Positions 35,951-44,737 of a stretch of 64,000 nucleotides of DNA are shown in pieces. The notes beneath the pieces were generated by a model, which was given only the letters and a program-made list of their open reading frames with translations, was not told the origin of the DNA and did no database searches. How positions within the stretch are numbered: position 1 is the first letter of the stretch; each line of letters begins with the position of its first letter. The position numbers were made by a program, and so were the translations under genes. This stretch comes from Chelatococcus sambhunathii (GTDB taxonomy: Bacteria > Pseudomonadota > Alphaproteobacteria > Rhizobiales > Methylopilaceae): assembly GCA_031316315.1 (NCBI GenBank), contig JADBEO010000013.1, positions 32,245 through 96,244 of the forward strand, given 5' to 3'.

Positions 35951-37264
35951 TCAGAAGTCGAGCAGGTTGTCGCGCAGCTTCTCGTGCGCATAGGCGGTGC
36001 GGGCGAGTCCGCGCTTCTGGAGCGCCGGCACCAGCCCGTCGGTCACCTCCGTGATGAAGCGACGGCTGACGCGCAGCACCGGCGTCGTGATCAGGAAGCC
36101 GTCGCCGCCGACTTCCTCCATAACCTCTCCCATGCGGTCGGCGACCGTGTCGGGAGTCCCGACCAGCTCCACCGACGACACCAGCCCGCCGCCTCCGGCG
36201 ACCACCAGCTCCTTCAGCGTCTTGCCGCTGCCCCACTGCTGGAACTTGTCGAGCGTGCCGGACTCGCCGTTGGTGACGAGCTTTTCGGGCAGCGGCTTGT
36301 CGAGGTCGTACTTGGCGAAGTCGATCTCGGTGATGGCGGAGAGCGAAGCCAGCGTGTCGACGATGAAATGCGGGGAGTTGAGCATGCGCTCGTATTTCGC
36401 GCGCGCCTCGTCATCGGTCTCGCCGAGCGTCGGCGTCACGCAGAACATCACCTTGATCGTGTCCGGGTCGCGACCGAACTTCTCGGCGCGGGCGCGGATG
36501 TCGGCCCGGAACTTCCGCATCTCCTCGACGCCGCTCGCGACCGAGACGATCGAGTCGGCATGGGTCGCGGCGAAGTCCCGGCCTTTGGGCGAGGCTCCGG
36601 CCTGCACGTAGATCGGCCGGCCCTGCGGCGAGGGCACCGTGTTGAGCGGCCCGCGGACCTTGTAATACTTGCCCTCGAAATCGATGGGACGGACCTTGGT
36701 CTCGTCGGCGTAGATCCCGGCGTCGCGATCGAGCACGACGGCGTCCGGGTCCCAGCTCGCGAACAGCTTGCCCATCACGTCCATGTACTCGTCGGCCATC
36801 TCGTAGCGCTGGTCGCGCGGCGGCAGCCGGTCCATACCGAAGTTCTTCGCCATCAGGTCTTCGGCGGAGGTCACGACGTTCCAGCCGAACCGCCCGTTGG
36901 TCAGGCTGTCGATGGTCGAGCACAGGCGCGCCATCAGGAACGGCGGATAGGCCATCGTGGACATCGTGGCGATCACGCCGAGGCGTTGCGTCGCCATGCC
37001 CATCGCGACCGCGAGCGGGGCTGGGTCGTGCTTCGGCACCATCATGCCGTAGTTGAGCGAGGCCTTGGCGGAGCCGCCATAGGTCTGCGGCACCATCAGC
37101 TTGTCCTCGATCATGATGTAGTCGAAGCACGCCCGCTCGAGCGACTTCGCCATCTCGACATAGAACTTCCCGTCCCACGGCCGCCCGCCCTGCCCGAACG
37201 GCTCGCGCCATTCGTCCGGCGTGAAGTTCATGAACCAACCGAGGTGGAAGCGCTTGTCGGCCAT
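35951..37264 (-). CDS. LLM-class flavin-dependent monooxygenase (NtaA/SnaA/DszA type)
   Basis: 437-residue two-component monooxygenase using reduced FMN. Start FHLGWFMNFTPDEWREPF, then STIDSLTNGRFGWNVVTS and the GRPIYVQAGASPKGRDFAA phosphate-binding segment are typical of the NtaA/SnaA/DszA/DmoA branch. Members oxidise aminopolycarboxylates, sulfones or ring amides. The exact substrate is not determinable. Confidence 0.9.
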   Translation of the reverse strand: MADKRFHLGWFMNFTPDEWREPFGQGGRPWDGKFYVEMAKSLERACFDYIMIEDKLMVPQTYGGSAKASLNYGMMVPKHDPAPLAVAMGMATQRLGVIATMSTMAYPPFLMARLCSTIDSLTNGRFGWNVVTSAEDLMAKNFGMDRLPPRDQRYEMADEYMDVMGKLFASWDPDAVVLDRDAGIYADETKVRPIDFEGKYYKVRGPLNTVPSPQGRPIYVQAGASPKGRDFAATHADSIVSVASGVEEMRKFRADIRARAEKFGRDPDTIKVMFCVTPTLGETDDEARAKYERMLNSPHFIVDTLASLSAITEIDFAKYDLDKPLPEKLVTNGESGTLDKFQQWGSGKTLKELVVAGGGGLVSSVELVGTPDTVADRMGEVMEEVGGDGFLITTPVLRVSRRFITEVTDGLVPALQKRGLARTAYAHEKLRDNLLDF

Positions 37265-37267
37265 GGG

Positions 37268-38083
37268 TCAGTCTTTCTCTCGGGTAAGCAGAGGCGTTTT
37301 GGCGGCAAGTTCGGCGGCGGCGCGCAGGCGCGCGGCCTCGAAGCGGAAGCTGTCGCGCACGATTCTGGGCTTGGCGCAGAAGTCGGAGGCGATGGTCGCG
37401 CCGTAGCGTTCGGGCGCTTGCGGATCGTTTCGGACCTTGTCGATCGCGACCACGCGGGTGCCGAGATGAAACGCCTCCATCAGGTCGTGCGTCACCATGA
37501 CGATCGTCATCGACTGCTCTTCCCAGAGCTCCCGCACCAGCACGTGCATCGACCGGCGCGAGCCGGGATCGAGCGCGCCGAACGGCTCGTCGAGCAGCAG
37601 CACTTTCGGCTTGTTGATCAGCGCCTGCGCGAGCGCGAGCCGTTGCTGCATGCCGCCCGAAAGCTGCGCCGGATATTTGCGTGCGTGCTCGGCGAGCCCG
37701 ACGCGGTCGAGCAGCGCCATCGCCTGGTCGCGCAGCGCGCGCTTGCGGGCGCCGAACAGGCGTCCGACCAGCGGCGATCCGGCCCATTGCGGGCCGAGCA
37801 TCACATTGGCCAGCACGCTCTTGTGCGGGAACACCGAATAGCGCTGGAAAACGACGCCCCTGTCGGCGGTCGGCTCGCTCGCGATCTCGCGTCCGTCGAG
37901 CAGGATGCGGCCGCGCGTCGGCCGTTCCTGCGCGAGCAGCAGGCGCAGCAGGGTCGTCTTGCCGACGCCGCTCGGGCCGATCACGACGAGGAACTCGTGG
38001 TCGGCGAGCGCCAGATCGACGTTCTCGAGCACGATCGACGAGCCGTATTCCTTCCAGACCTTCTCGAAGCGGATCTCGGTCAT
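37268..38083 (-). CDS. ABC transporter ATP-binding protein, nitrate/taurine type
   Basis: 271 residues with Walker A GPSGVGKTTLLR, Q-loop, signature LSGGMQQRLALAQAL, Walker B VLLLDEPFGALD and switch His in MVTHDLMEA. SsuB/TauB-like. Four bases upstream of the LLM gene and four bases downstream of the permease gene, hence one operon. Confidence 0.93.
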   Translation of the reverse strand: MTEIRFEKVWKEYGSSIVLENVDLALADHEFLVVIGPSGVGKTTLLRLLLAQERPTRGRILLDGREIASEPTADRGVVFQRYSVFPHKSVLANVMLGPQWAGSPLVGRLFGARKRALRDQAMALLDRVGLAEHARKYPAQLSGGMQQRLALAQALINKPKVLLLDEPFGALDPGSRRSMHVLVRELWEEQSMTIVMVTHDLMEAFHLGTRVVAIDKVRNDPQAPERYGATIASDFCAKPRIVRDSFRFEAARLRAAAELAAKTPLLTREKD

Positions 38084-38087
38084 GGCC

Positions 38088-38906
38088 TCACGCCTCCCTG
38101 AGCCGGGTCCAGGGAAAGGCGGCGGCGGAGAGCTTCCTCAGCGCGAAGTCGAGCAGGAAGGCGAGCAGCGTGATCCAGACGACGTAAGGCAGGATCACGT
38201 CCATCGCGAGATAGCGGCGCACGAGGAAGATGCGGTAGCCGAGGCCGCCCTCGGCGGTGATCGCCTCGGCCGCGATGACGAACAGCCAGGCCGAGCCGAG
38301 CGACAGCCGCACCGATTCGATCAGCCTCGGCAGCGCCTGCGGCAGCACCACGTCGACGATCATCTGCCAGGTCGAGGCGCCGAGCGTCTGCGCCTTGATG
38401 ATCTGCTCGCGCGGAATAGCGGTGACCGCCAGCGCGACGTCGCGCACGATGAACGGCGCGATGCCGAACACGATCAGCACCAGCTTCGACGTCTCGCCGA
38501 GCCCGAAGGCGATGAACAGGATCGGCAACACCGCGAGCGGCGGAATGAGCGACAGCGCGAAGATCATCGGCTCGAACGCGGCGCGCAGCCACGGAATGAA
38601 GCCGATCAGGACGCCGCAGACGATGCCGATCAGCGCCGAGACGCCGATCCCCGCCAGCAGCCGCGCGAGGCTGCACCAGGTGTCGAACCAGAACAGCGGC
38701 TGGCCGACCACGGGATCGACCCGCGTCATCAGCCGGCTCATCTGGGCGTAGAAGGCCGACACCCCCGGCATCAGCTTGTCGGCGGCGTCGACCGCGAGCC
38801 GCGCGTCCGACGCCGCGAGATAGGCGAGGCCCACCGCGACGAAGGGCGCCGCGCCGAGCAGCAGGGCGAGCCCCGGCGACGGCGGGTAGTTGATGATGCG
38901 CCGCAT
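38088..38906 (-). CDS. ABC transporter permease, nitrate/taurine type
   Basis: 272-residue inner membrane permease with about six spans and the EAA-like loop QIIKAQTLGASTWQMIVDVV. Pairs with the ATPase downstream and binding protein upstream. Confidence 0.92.
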   Translation of the reverse strand: MRRIINYPPSPGLALLLGAAPFVAVGLAYLAASDARLAVDAADKLMPGVSAFYAQMSRLMTRVDPVVGQPLFWFDTWCSLARLLAGIGVSALIGIVCGVLIGFIPWLRAAFEPMIFALSLIPPLAVLPILFIAFGLGETSKLVLIVFGIAPFIVRDVALAVTAIPREQIIKAQTLGASTWQMIVDVVLPQALPRLIESVRLSLGSAWLFVIAAEAITAEGGLGYRIFLVRRYLAMDVILPYVVWITLLAFLLDFALRKLSAAAFPWTRLREA

Positions 38907-38931
38907 CGCGGATCGCCTCGCCGCCGGCCGC

Positions 38932-40014
38932 TCAGAGCTTTCCTTCGGCGGCGAGCTTGGTGAAGCTCGGGTCGATGCGGATCTTCACGCTCTTCTGCGA
39001 TCCCATGACGGAGCCGTCCGGATGCTGGATGCCGATGGCGTCGACGCTGTCGGCGCCCTGCCCGTAGAGCCCCTGCTCGAAGCAGAAGGTGCGGACATAG
39101 TCCCAGATCTCCTTCGTCTTCGGCGCGGTCAGGAAGTCGGCGGCTTCCTGAGCGCCGAAGAAGAAGTGCGTGGTGTCGATCTGAGAGGTCAGGCCGGCGT
39201 CGTCGGTCCCAAGGGCCGGCGCCAAGGCGGTGCGGACCGGTTCCGCCTCGGCGCCACCCGCCTTGAGCTTGCCGAGCGTCTCGTACCAGGCGCCGACGAA
39301 AGCTTTGGCGAATTCCGGATGGTCCTTCAGCGTCTCAGTCTTGGCGATGAAGATGTCCATGATCTCGCCTGGGATCTTGGAGCTGTCGAAGATGATCTCA
39401 GACCCCTTCGCGCCCTTGACCATGTCCGGCACCATCGGCTTCCAGGCGACCGCATGCTTCATCGCCGGCTGCGTGACGAAGGCGGCCGTGATCTCGGCGT
39501 CGGAGATGTTGGTGGTCTTGACGTCGGACAGCTTCATCCCGTTCAGCGCCAGCGCCCTGTTGAGCAGGTAGTGCGAAACGCTGAACTGCAGCAGGTGCAG
39601 CTCTTCGCCGCGCAGTTCCTTCACCGACTTCGCCGTCTTCGAGACGATGGCGTCGTTGCCGTTGGAATAGTCGGTGATCAGGAACAGCGAGCTGTCGACG
39701 CCGCCGGCGGCGGGCATCACGAGCTGGTCCATGTTGGTCAGGCCGACCGCGTCGAGGTCGCCAGCGATGAACTGGTTTATCCCTGCGACGTAGTCGTTGA
39801 TCTGCACGAGCTGGACGTCGACGCCGTATTTTTCGGACCACTTCTTCATGACGCCGGACGACTGCATCCAGCTCAGCGGCATGAACCCGATATAGACGTT
39901 GTAGCCGATCTTGAAGGTTTTCTTGGCGGCCGCCTCGGCGGGCCCGCCGGCGCCCGCCGCCCACGCCAGACCGACCGCCATGGCCGCCGCAACGCACCGC
40001 GCAATCCGCTTCAT
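38932..40014 (-). CDS. ABC transporter substrate-binding protein, urea-carboxylase-associated type
   Basis: About 360 residues with signal peptide MKRIARCVAAAMAVGLAWAA. The mature protein has KIGYNVYIGFMPLSWMQSSG, VQINDYVAGINQFIAGDLDA, NMDQLVMPAAGGVDSS and IFDSSKIPGEIMDIF, closely resembling the binding protein found beside urea carboxylase genes (putative urea or guanidine-related ligands). The ATG at 40014 is preferred. A start at 40062 would place the operator-like palindrome in the coding region. Confidence 0.88.
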   Translation of the reverse strand: MKRIARCVAAAMAVGLAWAAGAGGPAEAAAKKTFKIGYNVYIGFMPLSWMQSSGVMKKWSEKYGVDVQLVQINDYVAGINQFIAGDLDAVGLTNMDQLVMPAAGGVDSSLFLITDYSNGNDAIVSKTAKSVKELRGEELHLLQFSVSHYLLNRALALNGMKLSDVKTTNISDAEITAAFVTQPAMKHAVAWKPMVPDMVKGAKGSEIIFDSSKIPGEIMDIFIAKTETLKDHPEFAKAFVGAWYETLGKLKAGGAEAEPVRTALAPALGTDDAGLTSQIDTTHFFFGAQEAADFLTAPKTKEIWDYVRTFCFEQGLYGQGADSVDAIGIQHPDGSVMGSQKSVKIRIDPSFTKLAAEGKL

Positions 40015-40053
40015 GGGTCGGCTCCCGATCGCCGCGCCGCGCTCGACGGCGCT

Positions 40054-40071
40054 ATTAAACACGCGTTTAAT
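40054..40071. promoter_or_regulatory. operator-like palindrome for the TetR regulator
   Basis: ATTAAAC and GTTTAAT, perfect 7-base arms around ACGC, lie between the divergent transporter and TetR genes. An 18-base dyad of this kind is typical for TetR operators and would allow control of both directions. Confidence 0.6.
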
Positions 40072-40155
40072 GTGACCCGGAACTCGATGATTGTGCAGCG
40101 CAAAATTGAGGCGCCGTAGCGTGACGACAGCCGTTCAGTTTCGAAGGGGGCGCCC

Positions 40156-40806
40156 GTGAGAAAGGCGCAGGCTGCGCGCGCGGCGACCAGCGCCGGGCGG
40201 CCGCGCGCCGGCGGAGCGCGCCGGCGGCTCGCGCCCGCGGAGCGGACGGAGGCGATCCTGGACGAGGCGCTGAAGCTGTTCGCCGAGCGGCACTACTCCA
40301 ACGTCACGATGCGTGATCTGGCGAGCGCCTGCGGCGTCAATCCCGCGCTGATTTACCATTACTTCGACAGCAAGGAGGATCTGTTCCGGCGCGCCCTCGG
40401 CCACGCCATCGAACAGCTCTATGACGGCTACGCCAGGGTCCGGGCGCACGCCGCGACGCCCCGCGCGGAAATCATGTCCTGGCTCGACATGCACCTGTCG
40501 ATCGCCCAGACAGTCACGCGCATGACGCAGCTGATGTCGGACCACTCCGCCTCGCATGACGATCCGACTGGCGCCGGCGCGCTAATCGCGCAGTTCTACG
40601 CCTTCGAGCAGGGTTTGCTCGAGGACTGCATCGCCCGCGGAATCGCCGCCGGCGAGTTCCGCGACGTCGAGATCGGCCGCACGGCGCGGACGATCAGCCT
40701 GCAGCTCGACGGCATCTTCTACGCCTCGTCGAGCCGCGGCGACGACCGCATCGCCAGCGATATTGCGGACCTCCGAAGCCTCGTTGCGACCTTGCTCGAT
40801 CCCTGA
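40156..40806 (+). CDS. TetR-family regulator
   Basis: 216-residue regulator, GTG start. The HTH is in MRDLASACGVNPALIYHYFD followed by the usual SKEDLF. C-terminal helical ligand domain with no recognised ligand signature. Divergent from the transporter/monooxygenase/amidase run, which it probably represses until the substrate is present. Confidence 0.9.
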   Translation: MRKAQAARAATSAGRPRAGGARRRLAPAERTEAILDEALKLFAERHYSNVTMRDLASACGVNPALIYHYFDSKEDLFRRALGHAIEQLYDGYARVRAHAATPRAEIMSWLDMHLSIAQTVTRMTQLMSDHSASHDDPTGAGALIAQFYAFEQGLLEDCIARGIAAGEFRDVEIGRTARTISLQLDGIFYASSSRGDDRIASDIADLRSLVATLLDP

Positions 40807-40979
40807 CGGCGTGGGCGGGGGCCCGCAAGGCGCGTGCGTTTGCCCCCGAATCGAGCCCGGCAGAAGCTCCTCGCTCCTCGCGGCGCAGCCGACCGCAGGT
40901 TCGGCGCCGAAGCGCGCCATAATCAGACATAGGGCTCAGTCCGAGAAGCGAACCTTCGACTTCCTGCCTGCAGCGCAAG

Positions 40980-41699
40980 TCAGACGAGGACGCCGCCTCC
41001 ATCGACCACGAGCGTCTGCCCTGTGCCGTAGGTCTGAGCCATCAGGTAGACGTAGGCTTGGGCCACCTCTTCGGGCTCGCCCACGTGTCTGACCGGCAGA
41101 CGATCCGCCTGATCGGCGTAGAAGGCGCTCCGAACCCCGTCGTCCATGTCGCGCCAGAGCGGCGAGCGTACGACGCCCGGCGAGACGATGTTGACGCGCA
41201 GAGGCGCAAGCTCGACGGCGAGCGCGCGGGTTAGCCCCTCCATAGCCGAACAAATGCTCGCCGCCACGGACCAGCCCGGACCTGGCCTTGCGCCTGCGAT
41301 CCCGGAAGTGAAGATGATGGAGCCGCCGGGCCGCAGCTTGCCCTGAGCGGCCTTTGCCGCTCCCAGAGCGCCCCAGTAGCGCAGCTCGAAGAATGTCCGC
41401 GCCTCGTCCAGGCTCATCGCGGCCAACGGGGACAGCTTCAGCCCTTCACCGGCCGTGTAGACCAGATGGTCGAACGCGCCGACGGTCTCGAAGAACCTGG
41501 CGATCGAATTGGCGTCCAGAAGGTCGACGACTCTGCCGGTGGAGCCGGCGGGCAGCACGGCCAGCGCTTCGTTGACGCGGCCCGGATTGCTCGAAGCGAT
41601 GACCGCCTCGGCGCCCTCGTCCGTTGCGGCCTGCGCGACGGCCAAGCCGATGCCCGAGGTGCCCCCCAGGAGGACGACCTTCTTTCCTTGCAGTTTCAT
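40980..41699 (-). CDS. short-chain dehydrogenase/reductase lacking the YxxxK pair
   Basis: 239-residue Rossmann protein with cofactor motif LLGGTSGIGLAVA and LVYTAGEG in place of NNAG. At the active site the sequence is PGWSVAASICSAMEGLTRAL, with no Tyr-x-x-x-Lys, while the following VELAPLRVNIVSPGVV is intact. This active-site-poor subgroup exists elsewhere but its reaction is unclear. Divergent from a LysR regulator. Confidence 0.88.
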   Translation of the reverse strand: MKLQGKKVVLLGGTSGIGLAVAQAATDEGAEAVIASSNPGRVNEALAVLPAGSTGRVVDLLDANSIARFFETVGAFDHLVYTAGEGLKLSPLAAMSLDEARTFFELRYWGALGAAKAAQGKLRPGGSIIFTSGIAGARPGPGWSVAASICSAMEGLTRALAVELAPLRVNIVSPGVVRSPLWRDMDDGVRSAFYADQADRLPVRHVGEPEEVAQAYVYLMAQTYGTGQTLVVDGGGVLV

Positions 41700-41792
41700 A
41701 GCGGCGCTCCTTGTTCGGAGCCGGAGTTTTCCCGCTCGACGCCGATTGCTTCCAGCGCAATTATGGACACTCTACGTTGACGAGGAGTCATC

Positions 41793-42713
41793 ATGAGTGT
41801 CGACGCGCGCCTGTTGTCGGGGATCGGCGTGATGGTCGCGGTCGTCGACCAAGGAGGGTTCGCCCGCGCGGGAGACGAGCTCGGGCTGACGCCGTCGGGC
41901 GTCAGCCGCGCGATCGCCCGCCTCGAGGCCCAGTTACAAGTTCGCTTGTTTCACCGGACTCCGCGTCGTGTGGAGCTCACGGAAGAAGGCCGCCGCTTCC
42001 ACGCGGAGGTCTCGCCCCTGCTTGCGGCGATCCGCGACGCTGCGGAAGACGCCGGCTCGGCGACCGCCACCGTGCGCGGGCGATTGAAGGTCAACACCGA
42101 TCCCTGGTTCGCCCGGGTGATCTTGGCGCCTCGCCTTCCCGAGCTCCTGCGATTGCATCCGGAGCTTCAGCTCGAGTTTGTAATCAGCAATCACCGCGAG
42201 GAGATGATGCATGGCGGCGTCGATGTGGCGGTGCGGTTCGGATCGCCGCCTAATGCCGCGATGATCGCCCGGAAGCTCCTGGAGACCCGGATCGTCACCT
42301 GCGCCGCGCCGGCTTACCTTGCGCGGCGAGGTACGCCGCAAAGCCCGGCGGACGTCGCGCAACACGATGTTCTTCTGTTCCGCAATCCGGAGACCGGTCG
42401 CCCCTTCCCCTGGAAGTTCCATAGGGCGGGTTCGGTGGTCGAGACCAAGGTTGCGGGGCGGGTCGTCATGGACGACCCATCCGCCGCCCTTGCGGCTTGC
42501 GAGGCAGGGAGCGGCCTCTTCCAAAGCTTCGAACTGGGTCTTGCGCCGTGGCTGCGCGATGGGCGTCTGACTCAGGTGCTGACAGATTGGGCCGACGAGC
42601 GCTTTCCGCTTTATGCCTTCTATCCCTCCCGGCGTCAGACGCCGGCGAAGGTGCGCGCCTTTCTCGATTTTGTGGGCCGCATCTGCAGGACGGACGCCGC
42701 TCCAGGTTCTTGA
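41793..42713 (+). CDS. LysR-family regulator
   Basis: 306 residues with HTH GFARAGDELGLTPSGVSRAI and a standard ligand domain. Divergent from the SDR gene across 93 bases, so it likely controls that gene and itself, as in many SDR/LysR pairs. Confidence 0.92.
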   Translation: MSVDARLLSGIGVMVAVVDQGGFARAGDELGLTPSGVSRAIARLEAQLQVRLFHRTPRRVELTEEGRRFHAEVSPLLAAIRDAAEDAGSATATVRGRLKVNTDPWFARVILAPRLPELLRLHPELQLEFVISNHREEMMHGGVDVAVRFGSPPNAAMIARKLLETRIVTCAAPAYLARRGTPQSPADVAQHDVLLFRNPETGRPFPWKFHRAGSVVETKVAGRVVMDDPSAALAACEAGSGLFQSFELGLAPWLRDGRLTQVLTDWADERFPLYAFYPSRRQTPAKVRAFLDFVGRICRTDAAPGS

Positions 42714-42858
42714 GATATCGCCACATACGCCCAGGGGCGCCAAGCTTTGCGCGGCGACGAGCCGCTGCTTCGCGCCGAAGCTGACACCCGCTTGCCCCCG
42801 CTTGCGGATGTCGGTTCGCCCACGGCTTCGCCTCGGTAAGCCGTGACGGGCGAAGGCT

Positions 42859-42896
42859 CCGGCGGCCGCCGTCGAGTTGGAGACGGCGGCCGCCGG
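42859..42896. terminator. long GC hairpin between convergent transcripts
   Basis: A perfect 15-bp stem (CCGGCGGCCGCCGTC and complement) with 8-base loop. It lies after the LysR gene (+) and after the small exported protein gene (-). No U-run, but strong enough to act as a terminator or 3' stabiliser for both. Confidence 0.65.
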
Positions 42897-42932
42897 CCGG
42901 ATCGGGTGTGGGGACGCTTCCCCGATCCGATC

Positions 42933-43181
42933 TCAGTCCGCGGGGGCGAAAACCCGGCAGATGTCGGCGTCGCCGGCTCGCCTCGCCGGCGCGCAGGAGA
43001 GCCAGACCGGTTCCGACGGACGCCCGCTGGGGAGCCGGTCGCCCTTGGCGGCGCGGTTCGATATCTCCGTCATCGCGCCGCGCGCGTCCCGGCTCTGCGC
43101 ATAGCCGACGATGCCGGGCAGACTCAGCAGCAGCAGCAGCGAAATCCATTTGAAGGCGCGTCGCATCGGCTTTCGGATCAT
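42933..43181 (-). CDS. small exported protein (82 aa)
   Basis: Starts MIRKPMRRAFKWISLLLLLS, a clear signal peptide cleaved near GYA-QS. The mature ~52 residues are polar with two Cys eleven apart that could form a disulfide. The ATG overlaps the stop of the preceding 54-residue gene (ATGA). No known family. Confidence 0.6.
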   Translation of the reverse strand: MIRKPMRRAFKWISLLLLLSLPGIVGYAQSRDARGAMTEISNRAAKGDRLPSGRPSEPVWLSCAPARRAGDADICRVFAPAD

Positions 43182-43342
43182 CGCGGCGGCATGAAGTCGG
43201 AGCCCAGCGAAGCCCGGGCCGTCGATGGCTCCGATTGGCCAGAGGCCGCGACCGCCTCCGATGTCAGCAGGAGCGAGGCGCCCAGGCCCACCGTGCGGGC
43301 GAGCAGGACCGCGCACACGGCGGTGAGTCTCATGATGCGCAT
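43178..43342 (-). CDS. small exported protein (54 aa)
   Basis: Starts MRIMRLTAVCAVLLARTVGL and carries a hydrophobic signal sequence ending near AVA-AS, leaving about 22 mature residues. It is coupled to the next exported protein by a 4-base overlap. No known family; shown by signal peptide and coupling. Confidence 0.55.
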   Translation of the reverse strand: MRIMRLTAVCAVLLARTVGLGASLLLTSEAVAASGQSEPSTARASLGSDFMPPR

Positions 43343-43456
43343 GCGAGCGGCTCCTTATCGGCTGTCGAGGCGGCGATCTCGGGAGCCGCGGACGGCGCGT
43401 CGGACGCTGTCTGCCGACATCATGGCGAAGACACCGTTGCGAAGAGTTTTTGTTTG

Positions 43457-43470
43457 TTAAGATATGTTAA
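43457..43470. promoter_or_regulatory. TTAA direct repeat in a divergent promoter region
   Basis: TTAA-N6-TTAA lies in an AT-rich part of the gap between the small exported proteins and the methyltransferase gene. It resembles CtrA/OmpR-type half sites, but the spacing is 6 and not the 7 of CtrA boxes. Weak. Confidence 0.25.
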
Positions 43471-43614
43471 TCCGCTTCATGTGCGGTATTCGAAGGCAGG
43501 TCGCTCCAGATCTTGCCCTGCAACATCACTTAACAAAGAGACATCCAAAGCAACGTTCCGACCTATCAAGGTCCTGTCCCGAAGATTGGCGACGCCGATT
43601 CAACAGGACAACCC

Positions 43615-44220
43615 GTGACCGCTGCTCAGACCTTCGACAACCTCACTTTCCTGCGGGAATGGATCTCTGCGCCGTTGCGCGTCGGAGCCCTGGCGCCGTC
43701 CGGCGCGACGCTCGCCAGGGCGATCACTGCCGAGATCGGGCCGGAGAGCGGCCCCGTGATCGAGCTCGGGCCGGGCACCGGCGTCTTCACCCGCGCGCTT
43801 CTCGATCGCGGCGTGCCGGAACGCGAACTGGCGCTGATCGAGGCGGGCTCGGAGTTCGCCGTCATGCTGGAGACGCGCTTCCCCGAGGCGCGCGTGCTGT
43901 GGATGGACGCGTCCGGGCTGCGCGCGGTCGACCTGTTCGGAGGTCGTCGGGCGGGCGCCGTGGTGAGCGGTCTGCCGCTGCTCTCGATGTCGCCCCGCAA
44001 GGTCGTCGCGATCCTGGACGGCGCGTTTCGCCACCTGCGGCCAGGCGGCGCCTTCTACCAGTTCACCTACGGGCCAGGCTGCCCCATCCCACGGCCGATC
44101 CTGGACCGGCTCGGCCTGAAGGCGAGCCGCGTCGGCCGCGCTCTCGCCAACGTTCCGCCCGCCACCGTCCATCGCATCCAGCGCCGCTCCCACCGCCGCC
44201 TGTCCGAAGGCTGGCGCTGA
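43615..44220 (+). CDS. phospholipid N-methyltransferase-like (PmtA family)
   Basis: 201-residue class I SAM methyltransferase: FLREWISAPLRVGALAPSGA is the PmtA-type start, PVIELGPGTGVFTRALL is motif I, and VVSGLPLLSMS the post-II motif. The C-terminus is basic, suiting peripheral membrane binding. It would methylate phosphatidylethanolamine toward phosphatidylcholine. GTG start. Confidence 0.85.
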   Translation: MTAAQTFDNLTFLREWISAPLRVGALAPSGATLARAITAEIGPESGPVIELGPGTGVFTRALLDRGVPERELALIEAGSEFAVMLETRFPEARVLWMDASGLRAVDLFGGRRAGAVVSGLPLLSMSPRKVVAILDGAFRHLRPGGAFYQFTYGPGCPIPRPILDRLGLKASRVGRALANVPPATVHRIQRRSHRRLSEGWR

Positions 44221-44251
44221 CGCCGGTCCTGCCCAATCGCGAGGAGATCCT

Positions 44252-44733
<482 letters not shown>

Positions 44734-44737
<4 letters not shown>

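Noticed and set aside
35984..38101. 705-codon plus-strand frame opposite the LLM and ABC ATPase genes
   Set aside because: It has low-complexity His/Arg/Ala composition and spans two well-defined genes on the other strand.
40015..40155. ykkC/guanidine riboswitch upstream of the urea-type transporter
   Set aside because: The gap is too short and shows only the TetR-like dyad. No ykkC core motifs are visible.
43457..43470. CtrA box
   Set aside because: TTAA repeats are separated by 6 and not 7 bases and the flanks do not fit; listed only as a weak regulatory repeat.
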